Assembly: GCA_903822525.1 (NCBI GenBank)
Contig: CAIJPI010000210.1
Span: forward strand, 1 to 52,822
Source of the DNA: an uncultured Bacteroidales bacterium
GTDB taxonomy: Bacteria; Bacteroidota; Bacteroidia; Bacteroidales; UBA4417
Direction of reading: 5' to 3'
Length of the DNA: 52,822 nucleotides
Shown: positions 37,638 to 46,022 of the stretch, one piece after another
Numbering within the stretch: the stretch's first letter is position 1
Layout: each line of letters opens with the position of its first letter
The notes under the pieces: generated by a model
Databases searched by the model: none
What the model saw: only the letters and a program-made list of their open reading frames with translations
Told to the model about the DNA's origin: nothing
Made by a program: the position numbers and the translations under genes

Positions 37638-38177
37638 ATGTCGACATTAGATATCATACTTGCTCTTTTCCTGTTTTACTTTGCCTTCAAAGGTTTTACC
37701 AGCGGGTTTATAATCAGCATAGCCACCCTGATAGGGCTGGTACTTGGCTTTTATGCGGCTTCGCATTTCTCGGAGTTTACTTCAAACTGGCTTCAGCATG
37801 ATATGGGCCTGAAAAGCGGAAATATCCGGCTTATTGCCTATATCGTGACATTTGTGATCGTTGTGGTGCTGATTTTTTTGCTTGGCAGGTTTTTGACAGG
37901 AGCAGTTAAAACTGCAGGGCTTGGCATTGTGAACCGCCTGGCAGGAGCCCTGTTAGGCATAGCAAAAGGGTTGCTGATCGCGAGTTTCCTGTTTCTGCTT
38001 TTTGCCCGCATCGACCCGCACGGGAGCTTATTTACAGATTCGCATAAGAAGGGCTCCGTTTTGTATAAACCTGTTTCGGCTGTTGCACCTGCTGTAATTC
38101 CTCTGCTTCAGAAATATACCGTACAGGTTCAGGACCTGATGCACCGTGATGATTCTGGCGCGCAGCCCGCTAAATAG
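37638..38177 (+). CDS. cvpA: CvpA-family membrane protein
   Basis: 179 residues with four membrane helices (about 5-22, 27-45, 65-83, 100-120). The N-terminus LDIILALFLFYFAFKGFTSGFI and the GLVLGFYAASHFSEF segment are the CvpA/colicin V production family pattern; the C-terminal tail after about 145 is soluble. CvpA proteins are needed for colicin V secretion in E. coli and affect envelope integrity, but the molecular role is unknown. It is convergent with the gene ending at 38187, with only 9 bp between the stop codons. Confidence 0.85.
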   Translation: MSTLDIILALFLFYFAFKGFTSGFIISIATLIGLVLGFYAASHFSEFTSNWLQHDMGLKSGNIRLIAYIVTFVIVVVLIFLLGRFLTGAVKTAGLGIVNRLAGALLGIAKGLLIASFLFLLFARIDPHGSLFTDSHKKGSVLYKPVSAVAPAVIPLLQKYTVQVQDLMHRDDSGAQPAK

Positions 38178-38186
38178 GCTTCCTTT

Positions 38187-39650
38187 TTATTTTTTATACC
38201 GGCACACATAGCAATCGCCCAAGCGGAATTCATTTCCGTTTTTATAAAGCGGAGTGCCAAACTGGTTAAGCGAATCTGGAAATGTTTCCATCCAGCCGTC
38301 CCTGATAACATACAACGTATCGCGTTTCATTACTTCAAAAGCCATTTCATGGTTTCGCACACTCGAACGGTCGTCGGGTGTTGCCACAATCTGTTCAGGA
38401 TCTGTAACCGAATTGATGTATGAATTCCAGTAGTTTCCAATAATTCCTATATGTCCCAGACTTTCAAATTCCCTGGCATACGCAGCCCTGGGCTTAAGTG
38501 TTTTTGGCCATATGTACTTCAGATTATACAAACTCCCTGCACCGGCTGTTACCACAGCAATAAGCATGAGTACTCTGAGTGCCTTTTTAATACCACTTTC
38601 TGACAGGCACTCCGAAGCTATCAGCAAAGCCATCCAGAAAGCTATGTAATTGCCTGCAAAATAACGCCTGGGAACACCATTCATATACGACCATTTTGAA
38701 GCCATGATCACACAAAAGATCAGCACAAAATCGAAAACAAAAAACAGGAACCATTTGCTCTGATTTCTTTCGAAGTGAATTCTGCCACGTAAATAGAATA
38801 GTGAAATGGAAAGCAGGATTACCATGCACAGGTACACACTGGTAAAAGGCTCTGCTGCTTTGAAAAAAAGCAGTTCCTCCATCGAATTACCGAAAAACCT
38901 TACTGAAGCAAGTATTGTACTGAAATCGTTGAGATTATTATACAAGGGTGATTTATCGGCTTGCTGCTTGGCATACAGAATGAATACTGACCCAATGAGC
39001 AGTCCAGCCATGGCATAGTAAATTCCGGGTCGCCACCTGAATATTCTGTCAACATGTCTATCTGTCCGCCAAAACCCAAAATAAACCTGCAGCAGCAGGA
39101 TCAGGAAAACTGAAACAGCAGCCAGGTCCGAAACCCAGGTGGCAAGAATAAACAAGATAGTGATAGATAGCAGGAGCAAGTGTTGCTTTAGCTTGTATTT
39201 ATCAAATTCCCTTTCATATAATTTATGGATCAGGAAAATACTTATTGCCAGAAGGCTGTATTCCTGCCCGAGATTCAGCCGCAACAGGTCGATAAGTCGG
39301 AGTGGCGGGAAAAACCACACCACAGCCAGAATCAGCCTGCTGAACTTTGTTTTTAACAGTCCGGCAAAAGCAAAATATCCGGCTATCAGCAACAGATAAT
39401 GTGTAACCGATTCGGAAGTAAGCGGACTGAGTCCAAATCCATGATAAAATAACTGGCCCAGCATAGGAATCAACGAGCCATACCTGTCCTGACCCCAGAA
39501 ATACAGGTCGTGCGGGAGCTGAAAATTCCGGATCATCAATACGGTAACAGCATCATCTGAACCTAAAAGCGGATAGAAGTCGGATGAATAGAAACAAAAC
39601 GATAGAATGATGATCGCAGAAATGCCGAAATAAAACAAGAAATTCTTCAT
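38187..39650 (-). CDS. Polytopic membrane protein, possibly GT-C glycosyltransferase-like
   Basis: 487 residues with about ten membrane helices. After the first helix comes SSDFYPLLGSDDAVTVLMIRNFQLPHDLYFWGQDRYGSLIP: an acidic pair in the first periplasmic loop, as in GT-C fold transferases (dolichyl- or undecaprenyl-phosphate-sugar users). Helices follow to about residue 390 and a soluble C-terminal domain (about 395-487) has strands ending FRLGDCYVCRYKK. I do not recognise a named family. Sugar transfer to an envelope glycan is plausible but unproven. Confidence 0.75.
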   Translation of the reverse strand: MKNFLFYFGISAIIILSFCFYSSDFYPLLGSDDAVTVLMIRNFQLPHDLYFWGQDRYGSLIPMLGQLFYHGFGLSPLTSESVTHYLLLIAGYFAFAGLLKTKFSRLILAVVWFFPPLRLIDLLRLNLGQEYSLLAISIFLIHKLYEREFDKYKLKQHLLLLSITILFILATWVSDLAAVSVFLILLLQVYFGFWRTDRHVDRIFRWRPGIYYAMAGLLIGSVFILYAKQQADKSPLYNNLNDFSTILASVRFFGNSMEELLFFKAAEPFTSVYLCMVILLSISLFYLRGRIHFERNQSKWFLFFVFDFVLIFCVIMASKWSYMNGVPRRYFAGNYIAFWMALLIASECLSESGIKKALRVLMLIAVVTAGAGSLYNLKYIWPKTLKPRAAYAREFESLGHIGIIGNYWNSYINSVTDPEQIVATPDDRSSVRNHEMAFEVMKRDTLYVIRDGWMETFPDSLNQFGTPLYKNGNEFRLGDCYVCRYKK

Positions 39651-39766
39651 CCGCGGGCTTTTTATTCAGTTTGTGAAAATAACACTTTTTCGAAGACAAG
39701 CACTTCTGGAGAATGCAAGTATCAGGAAGATTAAAATGTTGTATTTCAGGACATGGCATTACATGA

Positions 39767-39801
39767 AAAAGCCTGAAGTACTTTCCGGACTTCAGGCTTT
39801 T
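39767..39801 (-). terminator. Terminator of pgk
   Basis: AAAAGCCTGAAGT (39767-39779) and ACTTCAGGCTTTT (39789-39801) form a perfect 13-bp stem with a 9-base loop, 16 bp after the pgk stop. It could also block readthrough from the other strand. Confidence 0.9.
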
Positions 39802-39816
39802 AAAATTTCGATATAA

Positions 39817-41076
39817 TTAGTCTTCCAGAATAGCTTTTACGCCTGGAAGCACTTTACCTTCAATTGACTCCAGCATTGCGCCTCCGCCTGTCGAAACGTA
39901 ACTTACCTTATCGGCCAGTTTAAATTTATTGACAGCTGCAACCGAGTCGCCTCCACCTACAAGCGAAAATGCTCCATTTGCCGTTGATTCAGCAATGGCA
40001 AGGGCAATCTGTTTGGTTCCTTTCTGAAAATTACACATTTCGAATACGCCCATCGGGCCATTCCATAGGATAGTCTTCGAATTCAGAAGTACATCACTTA
40101 AATGGCTGATGCTATCCGGGCCAATATCAAGGCCTAGCCATCCGTCAGGAATTTCGTCGGATTTGCAGATCTGTTTCTGGGCATCGTCAGCAAATGCATT
40201 AGCTGCAACCGCATCGGTAGGAATAATGATATTAACTCCCAGTTTTTCGGCACCTTCCATAATGTTCCTGGCCAGTTCAACGTATTCGGGTTCCACCAGT
40301 GAGCCGCCGATTTTTCCACCCCTTGCTTTGATAAATGTAAACATCATACCTCCGCCTATAATCAGGTTGTCGACCTTGCTGAGCAGGTTGTTGATTATTT
40401 CGATCTTACTCGAAACCTTTGCACCTCCCAGTACCGCTGTGAAAGGATGCTTAGCTTCGTGCAATACCTTGGTGATATTGCTTACCTCGTTATTCATTAG
40501 GTAACCGAACATTTTATCATCAGGGAAATATCCTGCTACCAGTGCCGTTGAGGCATGAGCGCGGTGCGCTGTACCGTATGCATCGTTCACATAACAATCG
40601 GCATACCCGGCCAGTTTCTTTGTAAATTCTTTCTGCGATGCTTTTACACGGATTTTTGCGGCTGCCTTTTCCTCATCGGTAGCAGTTTCGGGCAGACGGG
40701 CTTTTCCTTCTTCTTCTTCATAGTAACGGAGGTTTTCGAGGAGAAGCACTTCGCCGGGTTTTAAAGTGGCCGAAAGTAACACGGCTGATTCACCCATGCA
40801 GTCGTCAGCAAATTTCACAACTGTGTTGAGTACCTGCTCCAGGTATGGAACCAGGTGGCGGAGTGACAGTTTAGGCTCTCCTATTTTCTTGGGCCTTCCA
40901 AGGTGTGAACAGAGTATAGTTGAACCCCCTTCGGAAAGAATTTTTCGTATGGTTGGCAAGGCGGCATCAATACGGGTAGTATCCGTAATCTTCTGATCAT
41001 CGTCCAAAGGAACGTTAAAATCGACCCTTATCAAAGCCCGTTTAGCTGTAAAGTCGTATGTATCAATGTTTTTCAT
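39817..41076 (-). CDS. pgk: Phosphoglycerate kinase
   Basis: 419 residues from the ATG at 41076. The frame stays open 201 bp further upstream only because the octamer array there lacks stop codons in this frame; that extension is rejected. N-terminal signature [15 protein letters not shown] with the substrate Arg/Asp/Asn, then [38 protein letters not shown], the nucleotide-site GPMGVFE, and C-terminal [12 protein letters not shown] ... [15 protein letters not shown]. It catalyses the ATP-forming 1,3-bisphosphoglycerate to 3-phosphoglycerate step of glycolysis in the cytoplasm. It is monocistronic, with its own promoter (41104-41111) and terminator. Confidence 0.96.
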   Translation of the reverse strand: MKNIDTYDFTAKRALIRVDFNVPLDDDQKITDTTRIDAALPTIRKILSEGGSTILCSHLGRPKKIGEPKLSLRHLVPYLEQVLNTVVKFADDCMGESAVLLSATLKPGEVLLLENLRYYEEEEGKARLPETATDEEKAAAKIRVKASQKEFTKKLAGYADCYVNDAYGTAHRAHASTALVAGYFPDDKMFGYLMNNEVSNITKVLHEAKHPFTAVLGGAKVSSKIEIINNLLSKVDNLIIGGGMMFTFIKARGGKIGGSLVEPEYVELARNIMEGAEKLGVNIIIPTDAVAANAFADDAQKQICKSDEIPDGWLGLDIGPDSISHLSDVLLNSKTILWNGPMGVFEMCNFQKGTKQIALAIAESTANGAFSLVGGGDSVAAVNKFKLADKVSYVSTGGGAMLESIEGKVLPGVKAILED

Positions 41077-41103
41077 ATAAATAAATTTAGAAATTTCGCT
41101 CTG

Positions 41104-41111
41104 CGAAGGTA
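41104..41111 (-). promoter_or_regulatory. Probable promoter -7 element of pgk
   Basis: Minus strand TACCTTCG (one mismatch to TAnnTTTG), 27 bp upstream of the pgk ATG. The octamer array starts only 13 bp further upstream, so it covers the -33 region and beyond. Confidence 0.5.
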
Positions 41112-41124
41112 GGAATAATTTAGA

Positions 41125-41252
41125 AATGTGATAATGTGATAATGGATTAATGTGATAATGCGGTAATGTGATAATGCGATAATGTGGTAATGTGATAATG
41201 CGGTAATGTGGTAATGTGATAATGGGATAATGTGGTAATGCGGTAATGTGGT
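41125..41252 (+). repeat. Sixteen-copy octamer array (AATGTGRT) upstream of pgk
   Basis: The 128 bp divide into 16 eight-base units without a break: AATGTGAT, AATGTGGT, AATGCGGT, AATGCGAT, AATGGGAT and AATGGATT variants. It lies in the 354-bp gap between the divergent pgk and SPFH genes. On the minus strand it encodes a stop-free, period-8 His/Tyr/Pro/Ile-rich peptide in frame with pgk, an artefact of 24-bp periodicity. Confidence 0.93.
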
Positions 41253-41342
41253 AATTGTGCAGCCTGGTAAAAGGCAAATTGAAAACAAGATGAAATATGA
41301 GTGATTGAATTTCGGACTCAAGTAATTATTTCCGTAAAATTA

Positions 41343-41373
41343 TTGCATTACGTATGTAAAGGATTTATATTTG
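41343..41373 (+). promoter_or_regulatory. Promoter of the SPFH-protein gene
   Basis: TTG at 41343-41345 and TATATTTG at 41366-41373 fit the Bacteroidota -33/-7 promoter with a 20-bp spacer, about 57 bp upstream of the ATG at 41431. Confidence 0.65.
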
Positions 41374-41430
41374 TATGTGAGCAAATTTATATAATAAACA
41401 TGCTAATAATTTTATTTCAAAACCAACATT

Positions 41431-42330
41431 ATGGAAAATCTGGTAACTATTCTCATTGTGATTGTCGTCCTGTTTTTCTTTGCAGGAATTCGTATTATCA
41501 GGCCTACAAACCGCGCCCTTATTGAGCGGCTCGGAAAATATCATCATTTTGCACCTCCGGGTTTTAACTGGATCATTCCCGGCATTGACAAGATGTATAA
41601 GATTAATATCACAGAAAAGATGATCAATGCCGAACCACAGGAAATCATCACCAATGATAACCTGAATGCAAGTGTTGATGCGCAGGTTTATTTCAAGATC
41701 AGATCTGATGAGGAAAGTGTGAAGAACTCGCAATACAATGTAAACAGTATAGAATACCAGATCGTGAACCTTGCCCGCACAACTTTGCGTAATATTATAG
41801 GCACAATGACGCTGAAATCAGCGAACAGTGAGCGGGGCAAGATCAACAAGGAATTGCATGGCACACTGCTTGAAGAAACAGCGAACTGGGGAATTGAAAT
41901 CGTGCGCACAGAGTTGAAGGAAATTGATCCGCCTAAAGATGTGCAGGAAACAATGAATAAAATTGTGAAAGCGGAGAATGAAAAGATAGCCGCTATCGAC
42001 TATGCCACTGCTACCGAGACAAAAGCAGATGGTGAAAAGCGTGCCGAGATTCGTCGTGCTGAAGGCATTAAACAAGCTGCCATTCTTCGTGCCGAGGGAG
42101 AAGCTCAGGCCATTCAGCTGGTGAACGAGTCGGCCGAGAAATATTTTGTGGGAAACGCTCAGATGTTGCGCAGGATTCAGGCTATGGAAACATCCTTAAA
42201 GGATAATTCGAAGATTGTAGTACCAACCGGTTCGGACCTGGTAAATGTAATGGGTGAAATGGGCGGTGTGATTCCTTTAAAATCCAGATCAGATAAAGAT
42301 GCTCCACCGGCTGCTTCCGTCAAACCATAA
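41431..42330 (+). CDS. SPFH/band-7 (stomatin-like, QmcA-type) membrane protein
   Basis: 299 residues. One N-terminal membrane helix (about 4-22: LVTILIVIVVLFFFAGIRII), then the SPFH domain (about 22-190: RPTNRALIERLGKYHHFAPPGFNWIIPGID, AQVYFKI, LKEIDPPKDVQETMNKIVKAE). A long Ala/Glu-rich coiled coil follows (about 175-245: AEKRAEIRRAEGIKQAAILRAEGEAQA). The tail contains SLKDNSKIVVPTGSDLVNVMGEM. Proteins of this type form ring-like scaffolds in membrane microdomains. The usual NfeD partner gene is not adjacent. Confidence 0.93.
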   Translation: MENLVTILIVIVVLFFFAGIRIIRPTNRALIERLGKYHHFAPPGFNWIIPGIDKMYKINITEKMINAEPQEIITNDNLNASVDAQVYFKIRSDEESVKNSQYNVNSIEYQIVNLARTTLRNIIGTMTLKSANSERGKINKELHGTLLEETANWGIEIVRTELKEIDPPKDVQETMNKIVKAENEKIAAIDYATATETKADGEKRAEIRRAEGIKQAAILRAEGEAQAIQLVNESAEKYFVGNAQMLRRIQAMETSLKDNSKIVVPTGSDLVNVMGEMGGVIPLKSRSDKDAPPAASVKP

Positions 42331-42362
42331 ATTGAACAGGTAAATGCTGCGCTAAAAAGCAA

Positions 42363-42398
42363 GAATTACGATTGCCGGCCATCCGTCAATCGTAATTC
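42363..42398. terminator. 12-bp perfect inverted repeat between convergent genes
   Basis: GAATTACGATTG (42363-42374) and CAATCGTAATTC (42387-42398) flank a 12-base GC-rich loop, between the stops of the SPFH gene and tnaA. It is well placed for a bidirectional terminator but lacks a T-run on either side, so another role is possible. Confidence 0.5.
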
Positions 42399-42431
42399 GT
42401 TAATGCACCATTAAAAAGTATTATTTCCCGA

Positions 42432-43808
42432 TCAGATTTTTCTCAGTTTCACCGTAAAATGTCTGAGGATAGGTGCTTCCTGTTCAATGGCAAGCCCGGT
42501 TGTGATCTGATGCCTGCGTTCGTATACATTACCCATGGCAACAGCAACATAGTTCATATGGTCGTTGGTATAGGTACGGCGTGGGATAGCCAGGCGCAGC
42601 AATTCGAGGGTGGGATACCGGTTTTCGCGGGTCACAGGATCGCGGTCGGCCATAATGGCTCCTATTTCCACACCACGGACTCCTGCCTCAATATACAATT
42701 CAACAGCCAGTGTCTGAGCCCTGAAATGTTCCTTAGGCATATGCGATAATACCTGGCTTGCATCCACGAAAATGGCATGTCCGCCATAAGGAAGTTGCAC
42801 AGGAACGCCGAAAGCTGTAAGTTTTTTTCCAAGCAATGCCACTTGTCCGACCCTCGATTTCAGGTAATCAAATTCGGTAGCCTCGTACAATCCCTGGGCA
42901 ATAGCGTTCAGATCGCGCCCTGCGAGTCCGCCGTAGGTTAAATAGCCTTCGAACATAATATTGAATACCGAAGCCTGACGGAAGAGCTCAGGATCGCGAA
43001 GGGCAATAAAACCGCCAATATTTACAATAGCATCTTTCTTGCTGCTCATGGTCATACCATCAGCATACGAAAACATTTCGGCAACAATTTCGCGAATACT
43101 CTTATCCTGTTGCCCTTCTTCCCGGGTTTTAATAAAGTAAGCATTCTCTGCAAAACGGGCTGAATCGAAAATTACCGGAATATTATATTTTTCGGCCAGT
43201 TGTTTCACCCCTTTTAAATTAGCCATCGAAACCGGCTGACCACCCGACGAATTGCAGGTAATAGTGACAATAATCATGGCCACCTGTTCGCGGGGGTATT
43301 TTTTCAAAACATCTTCAAGTTTACCCAGGTCGATATTTCCTTTGAAAGGATGTTCAACTTTAGTATCAAAAGCCTCATCAATAGTGCAGTCGAGGGCTTT
43401 TGCCTTACGGAATTCAATATGACCCTTGGTTGTATCGAAATGTGAGTTGCCTGGAACAACATTTCCTTCTTTTACCATAACGCTAAAGAGTACATTCTCG
43501 GCTGCCCTGCCCTGGTGTGTTGGCAGGAAATATTCAAAGCCTAGCAGTTCCTTTATGGCTGATTTTAATTTGTAAAACGATGAGGCTCCCGCATAGCTTT
43601 CGTCGCCCAGCATCATTTCACTCCATTGCTTGTCGCTCATGGCACCGGTACCCGAATCGGTAAGCAGGTCAATAAAAACCTGGTCGCTACGAAGATTAAA
43701 GAGATTGTAACCCGCCTCTCTTATCCATTGTTCCCTTTGTTCGCGGGTACTGCAGCGGATGGATTCCACCATTTTTATTCTGTAGGGTTCTGCAAAAGGC
43801 AATTCCAT
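42432..43808 (-). CDS. tnaA: Tryptophanase (tryptophan indole-lyase)
   Basis: 458 residues; the PLP-dependent beta-eliminating lyase family that also includes tyrosine phenol-lyase. The PLP lysine is in SSKKDA (Lys258), with FDSARFAEN (Asp215, Arg218) and FIDLLTDSGTGAMS at 45-58. Three discriminating sites follow tryptophanase, not tyrosine phenol-lyase: Asp125 in FDTTKGH (Thr in TPL), Val380-Glu-Ile-Gly (Met-Glu-Arg-Gly in TPL) and His450 in LRHFTVKL (Phe in TPL). It splits tryptophan into indole, pyruvate and ammonia in the cytoplasm. No aromatic amino-acid permease is adjacent. The leader upstream is about 150 bases and may be regulated. Confidence 0.95.
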   Translation of the reverse strand: MELPFAEPYRIKMVESIRCSTREQREQWIREAGYNLFNLRSDQVFIDLLTDSGTGAMSDKQWSEMMLGDESYAGASSFYKLKSAIKELLGFEYFLPTHQGRAAENVLFSVMVKEGNVVPGNSHFDTTKGHIEFRKAKALDCTIDEAFDTKVEHPFKGNIDLGKLEDVLKKYPREQVAMIIVTITCNSSGGQPVSMANLKGVKQLAEKYNIPVIFDSARFAENAYFIKTREEGQQDKSIREIVAEMFSYADGMTMSSKKDAIVNIGGFIALRDPELFRQASVFNIMFEGYLTYGGLAGRDLNAIAQGLYEATEFDYLKSRVGQVALLGKKLTAFGVPVQLPYGGHAIFVDASQVLSHMPKEHFRAQTLAVELYIEAGVRGVEIGAIMADRDPVTRENRYPTLELLRLAIPRRTYTNDHMNYVAVAMGNVYERRHQITTGLAIEQEAPILRHFTVKLRKI

Positions 43809-43854
43809 GTGTGCTAATCTTTAGATAAATAATAAATTAAAATTTGTCTATGCT

Positions 43855-43989
43855 CTAAAAATGTAAACACACGAACTCATCGCGCTTTTTTATGTTTTTG
43901 AATATCAATGTTTTATATCCCAACATGATGATAAGCTAAATTATGTCCTAAAAGTTAAGGTGTCAAATATACATTATTTTGTTACAAAA
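43855..43989 (-). promoter_or_regulatory. tnaA upstream region: promoter, palindrome and short leader frame
   Basis: Minus strand TATATTTG at 43964-43971 is an exact -7 element about 155 bp from the tnaA ATG. A perfect palindrome TTTTGTTACAAAA (43977-43989) lies where the -33 element should be. The transcribed leader contains a 23-codon frame (ATG at 43926, stop at 43855) with no Trp codon, so it is not an obvious TnaC. The rest of the 411-bp gap to 44219 holds the promoter of the next gene and nothing else I can identify. Confidence 0.4.
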
Positions 43990-44071
43990 CATGAAAAAGC
44001 AACCTTTGCAGAAAAAAAATCAATATTCTTTTTCAGGCTGCACCCACATTCTATGATTTCAAAAACAATCC

Positions 44072-44079
44072 TATTTTTG
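44072..44079 (+). promoter_or_regulatory. Promoter -7 element of the alpha/beta-hydrolase gene
   Basis: TATTTTTG, exact TAnnTTTG, about 140 bp before the ATG at 44220, implying a long leader. No known riboswitch was recognised in that leader. Confidence 0.4.
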
Positions 44080-44219
44080 TAGAAGAGTTATTAAAAAAAT
44101 TTATTGCGCATAGGTGCCGCCTCGAAGGAAGAGCTATAAAGGTAATAGTTTTACATTTTTGACATACCTTTATGTAATGGCAATGAAAATTTTTTTTATT
44201 CGCATTAAAGAAATCGGCA

Positions 44220-45599
44220 ATGATAAAACAAGCTCTTTTTGGCGTATACTGTATAATGTTGCTTATCGCATCTGTTTCGTGCGCCTCAGGCCAGCGTTAC
44301 AAAGGAGAGGATTTTGTCCCTTCTAAAACATATGCTGCAGTTCAGTGTGCAACTGATTCCAGTCAGTCCTATGCATTGTTTTTGCCACCTCAGTATGAAA
44401 AAGGGAAACCAAGCCCGGTGCTTATCCTATTTGATCCGAGCGGGAATGGATTGTTGCCGGTAAATCTTTTCAGCGACGAAGCTGCAAGAAGTGGTTTTAT
44501 AATTGCCGGATCGAATAATTCGAAGAATGGGATGCCTTTTAACCAAACGACAGCTATATACAGGAATCTGTTATCTGACCTTACCAGCCGGTTTACGATC
44601 GAAAAAAAGGCGATCTACCTGGGTGGCTTCTCGGGAGGATCGCGAGTTGCCGGGGGCGCTGCCATTACAGAAGGAGGTGTGGCAGGTGTTATTGGATGCG
44701 GGGCAGGATTAAACAACACAAACAGTAAGCCGGTTGGTCCGTTCAGTTACCTGGCCGTAGTCGGAAACCAGGATTTCAACTATGCCGAAATGCTCCAACT
44801 CGACGAATCACTTGACTATGCAGGTTATCAGCATCACTTACTGGTGTTCGACGGCATTCACCAATGGCCGCCCAAAGCGATAATACCCGAAATTTTCACC
44901 TGGCTGCGCTTCGATGCCATGCGGCAGCAGGCCATACCGGCTGACAGGAACGAAATAAACCTTTTCGTGGAGAAAAATGATAAAAAAGCCAGCGATTTCG
45001 AATCAGTGGGAAACCTTCCCGGCCAACAGGATACGTATATCAAAATGATGCATTTTCTGCAGGGACTTACAGATGTAACACCACTGCAGTCGGAAATCGC
45101 GCGCTTAGCCGGTGCAAAAAAAGTGATTGCGCTCCGCAAACTGCAAAAGGAACTTCTCGGAAAGGAAAAGGAACTCCAGAACCAGTATTCGTCGCAGCTT
45201 CAAATCCAAACCACCGACTGGTGGAAAACTGAAACCACACGACTTCGGGCCCTGTCAGTAAAAGCAGGGGATTCAGCTATGAACCAGGTTTACAAGCGCG
45301 TACTGGGTTTCCTTAGCCTCGACTGTTACATGTATGCTAACAATGCACTGAAACAACCGAACCTGGATGCTGCCAACAGATGTATTGAAATATACCGCCT
45401 TGTCGATCCCACAAATCCGGAACACCGTTATATGGCAGCTAAAGTAGCAGCTTTAAACCATAATCCGGATGCAGTAATCAGCGCGTTGAAACAAGCTTTT
45501 AATCTGGGATTTAAAGATATAAAACGGATACAATCGGAAGCCTCTTTTTTACCCTATCAAGAGGACGAAAAGTTTAAAGGCCTATTATCAGGCAGATAA
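44220..45599 (+). CDS. Alpha/beta-hydrolase lipoprotein or secreted protein with TPR-like C-terminus
   Basis: 459 residues. The N-terminus has a signal peptide ending near Ser-Val-Ser-Cys21-Ala-Ser-Gly-Gln, a possible lipobox. Residues about 45-250 form an alpha/beta-hydrolase core: SYALFLPPQYEKGKPSPVLILFDPSGNG, then the nucleophile elbow GGFSGGSR with Ser138, and HHLLVFDGIHQWP with a probable catalytic His (about 215-220). The C-terminal half is helical and ends with a TPR end-of-group-like unit (AAKVAALNHNPDAVISALKQAFNLGF ... SFLPYQEDEKFKGLL). Serine esterase or peptidase activity is inferred; the substrate is unknown. Confidence 0.82.
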   Translation: MIKQALFGVYCIMLLIASVSCASGQRYKGEDFVPSKTYAAVQCATDSSQSYALFLPPQYEKGKPSPVLILFDPSGNGLLPVNLFSDEAARSGFIIAGSNNSKNGMPFNQTTAIYRNLLSDLTSRFTIEKKAIYLGGFSGGSRVAGGAAITEGGVAGVIGCGAGLNNTNSKPVGPFSYLAVVGNQDFNYAEMLQLDESLDYAGYQHHLLVFDGIHQWPPKAIIPEIFTWLRFDAMRQQAIPADRNEINLFVEKNDKKASDFESVGNLPGQQDTYIKMMHFLQGLTDVTPLQSEIARLAGAKKVIALRKLQKELLGKEKELQNQYSSQLQIQTTDWWKTETTRLRALSVKAGDSAMNQVYKRVLGFLSLDCYMYANNALKQPNLDAANRCIEIYRLVDPTNPEHRYMAAKVAALNHNPDAVISALKQAFNLGFKDIKRIQSEASFLPYQEDEKFKGLLSGR

Positions 45600-45834
45600 A
45601 TATTTTTAACCATTGAGCCAGCATCCTTCAAACCTGAAAAGAGTCAATGAATAAAGTGTATTTGGCGAAATCATTTTTGCCTGGACTAAAGGCTTAATCC
45701 AGACAAGTATTTGCTGTAAACATTGATCCTCCGAAATCTTTAAATCTCTTTGTAACTTCTTACGCTGTATAGCGTCATATGTGCAATTGGTCAGGAAAAA
45801 GAACCGAAAGCACCCTTTACCCCTATATATGATC
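45600..45834. other. Non-coding stretch before the PBP2-RodA pair
   Basis: Together with the hairpin at 45835-45869 and the promoter at 45965-45972 this fills the 423 bp between the hydrolase gene and mrdA. A minus-strand open frame here (45606-45989) runs straight through the hairpin, has no recognisable family and is not called. No tRNA or known RNA motif was recognised. Confidence 0.4.
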
Positions 45835-45869
45835 ACCTGCTGAGGCAAACAAACTTCAGCAGGTTTTAT
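45835..45869 (+). terminator. Hairpin terminator in the gap upstream of mrdA
   Basis: ACCTGCTGA (45835-45843) pairs with TCAGCAGGT (45856-45864) around a 12-base loop, followed by TTTATT. It is 236 bp after the hydrolase stop codon, far for a simple 3' end, so it could instead close a small independent transcript. Confidence 0.6.
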
Positions 45870-45964
45870 TATGCGACATACCCGGCAAATTCGATGATTT
45901 TTAATGTTTGAAAAGTCACAAATATTATTATCAGGAGAGTGTACTATTTGAAGGTTGTAATCCG

Positions 45965-45972
45965 TATTTTTG
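45965..45972 (+). promoter_or_regulatory. Promoter -7 element of the PBP2-RodA operon
   Basis: TATTTTTG, exact TAnnTTTG, 50 bp before the mrdA ATG; TTTG at 45947-45950 is a -33 candidate with a short 14-bp spacer. Confidence 0.5.
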
Positions 45973-46022
45973 CATAACTGAGCTTCCACTCTTCCCGCTT
46001 ATCCTACAATTTAACTTTTTCA

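Noticed and set aside
41077..41277. N-terminal extension of phosphoglycerate kinase of 67 His/Tyr/Pro-rich residues
   Set aside because: It is the translation of the octamer array (24-bp period, no stops) and includes the pgk promoter; family members start at the ATG at 41076.
42432..43808. Tyrosine phenol-lyase as the identity of the PLP lyase
   Set aside because: Asp125, Val380-Glu-Ile and His450 match tryptophanase at the three discriminating sites.
43855..43926. TnaC-type leader peptide
   Set aside because: The 23-codon frame has no tryptophan codon and no match to known TnaC peptides; kept only as a low-interest observation.
44114..44326. 70-codon frame overlapping the start of the hydrolase gene
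   Set aside because: It overlaps a well-supported gene in another frame and shows no family pattern.
45781..45869. Signal recognition particle RNA (GGTCAGG followed by GAAAGCA-like bases)
   Set aside because: The conserved GGAAGG..AGCAG asymmetric loop and the pairing arms are not present.
45606..45989. 127-codon minus-strand frame in the gap before mrdA
   Set aside because: It reads through the hairpin and mrdA promoter and has no recognisable domain; spurious.
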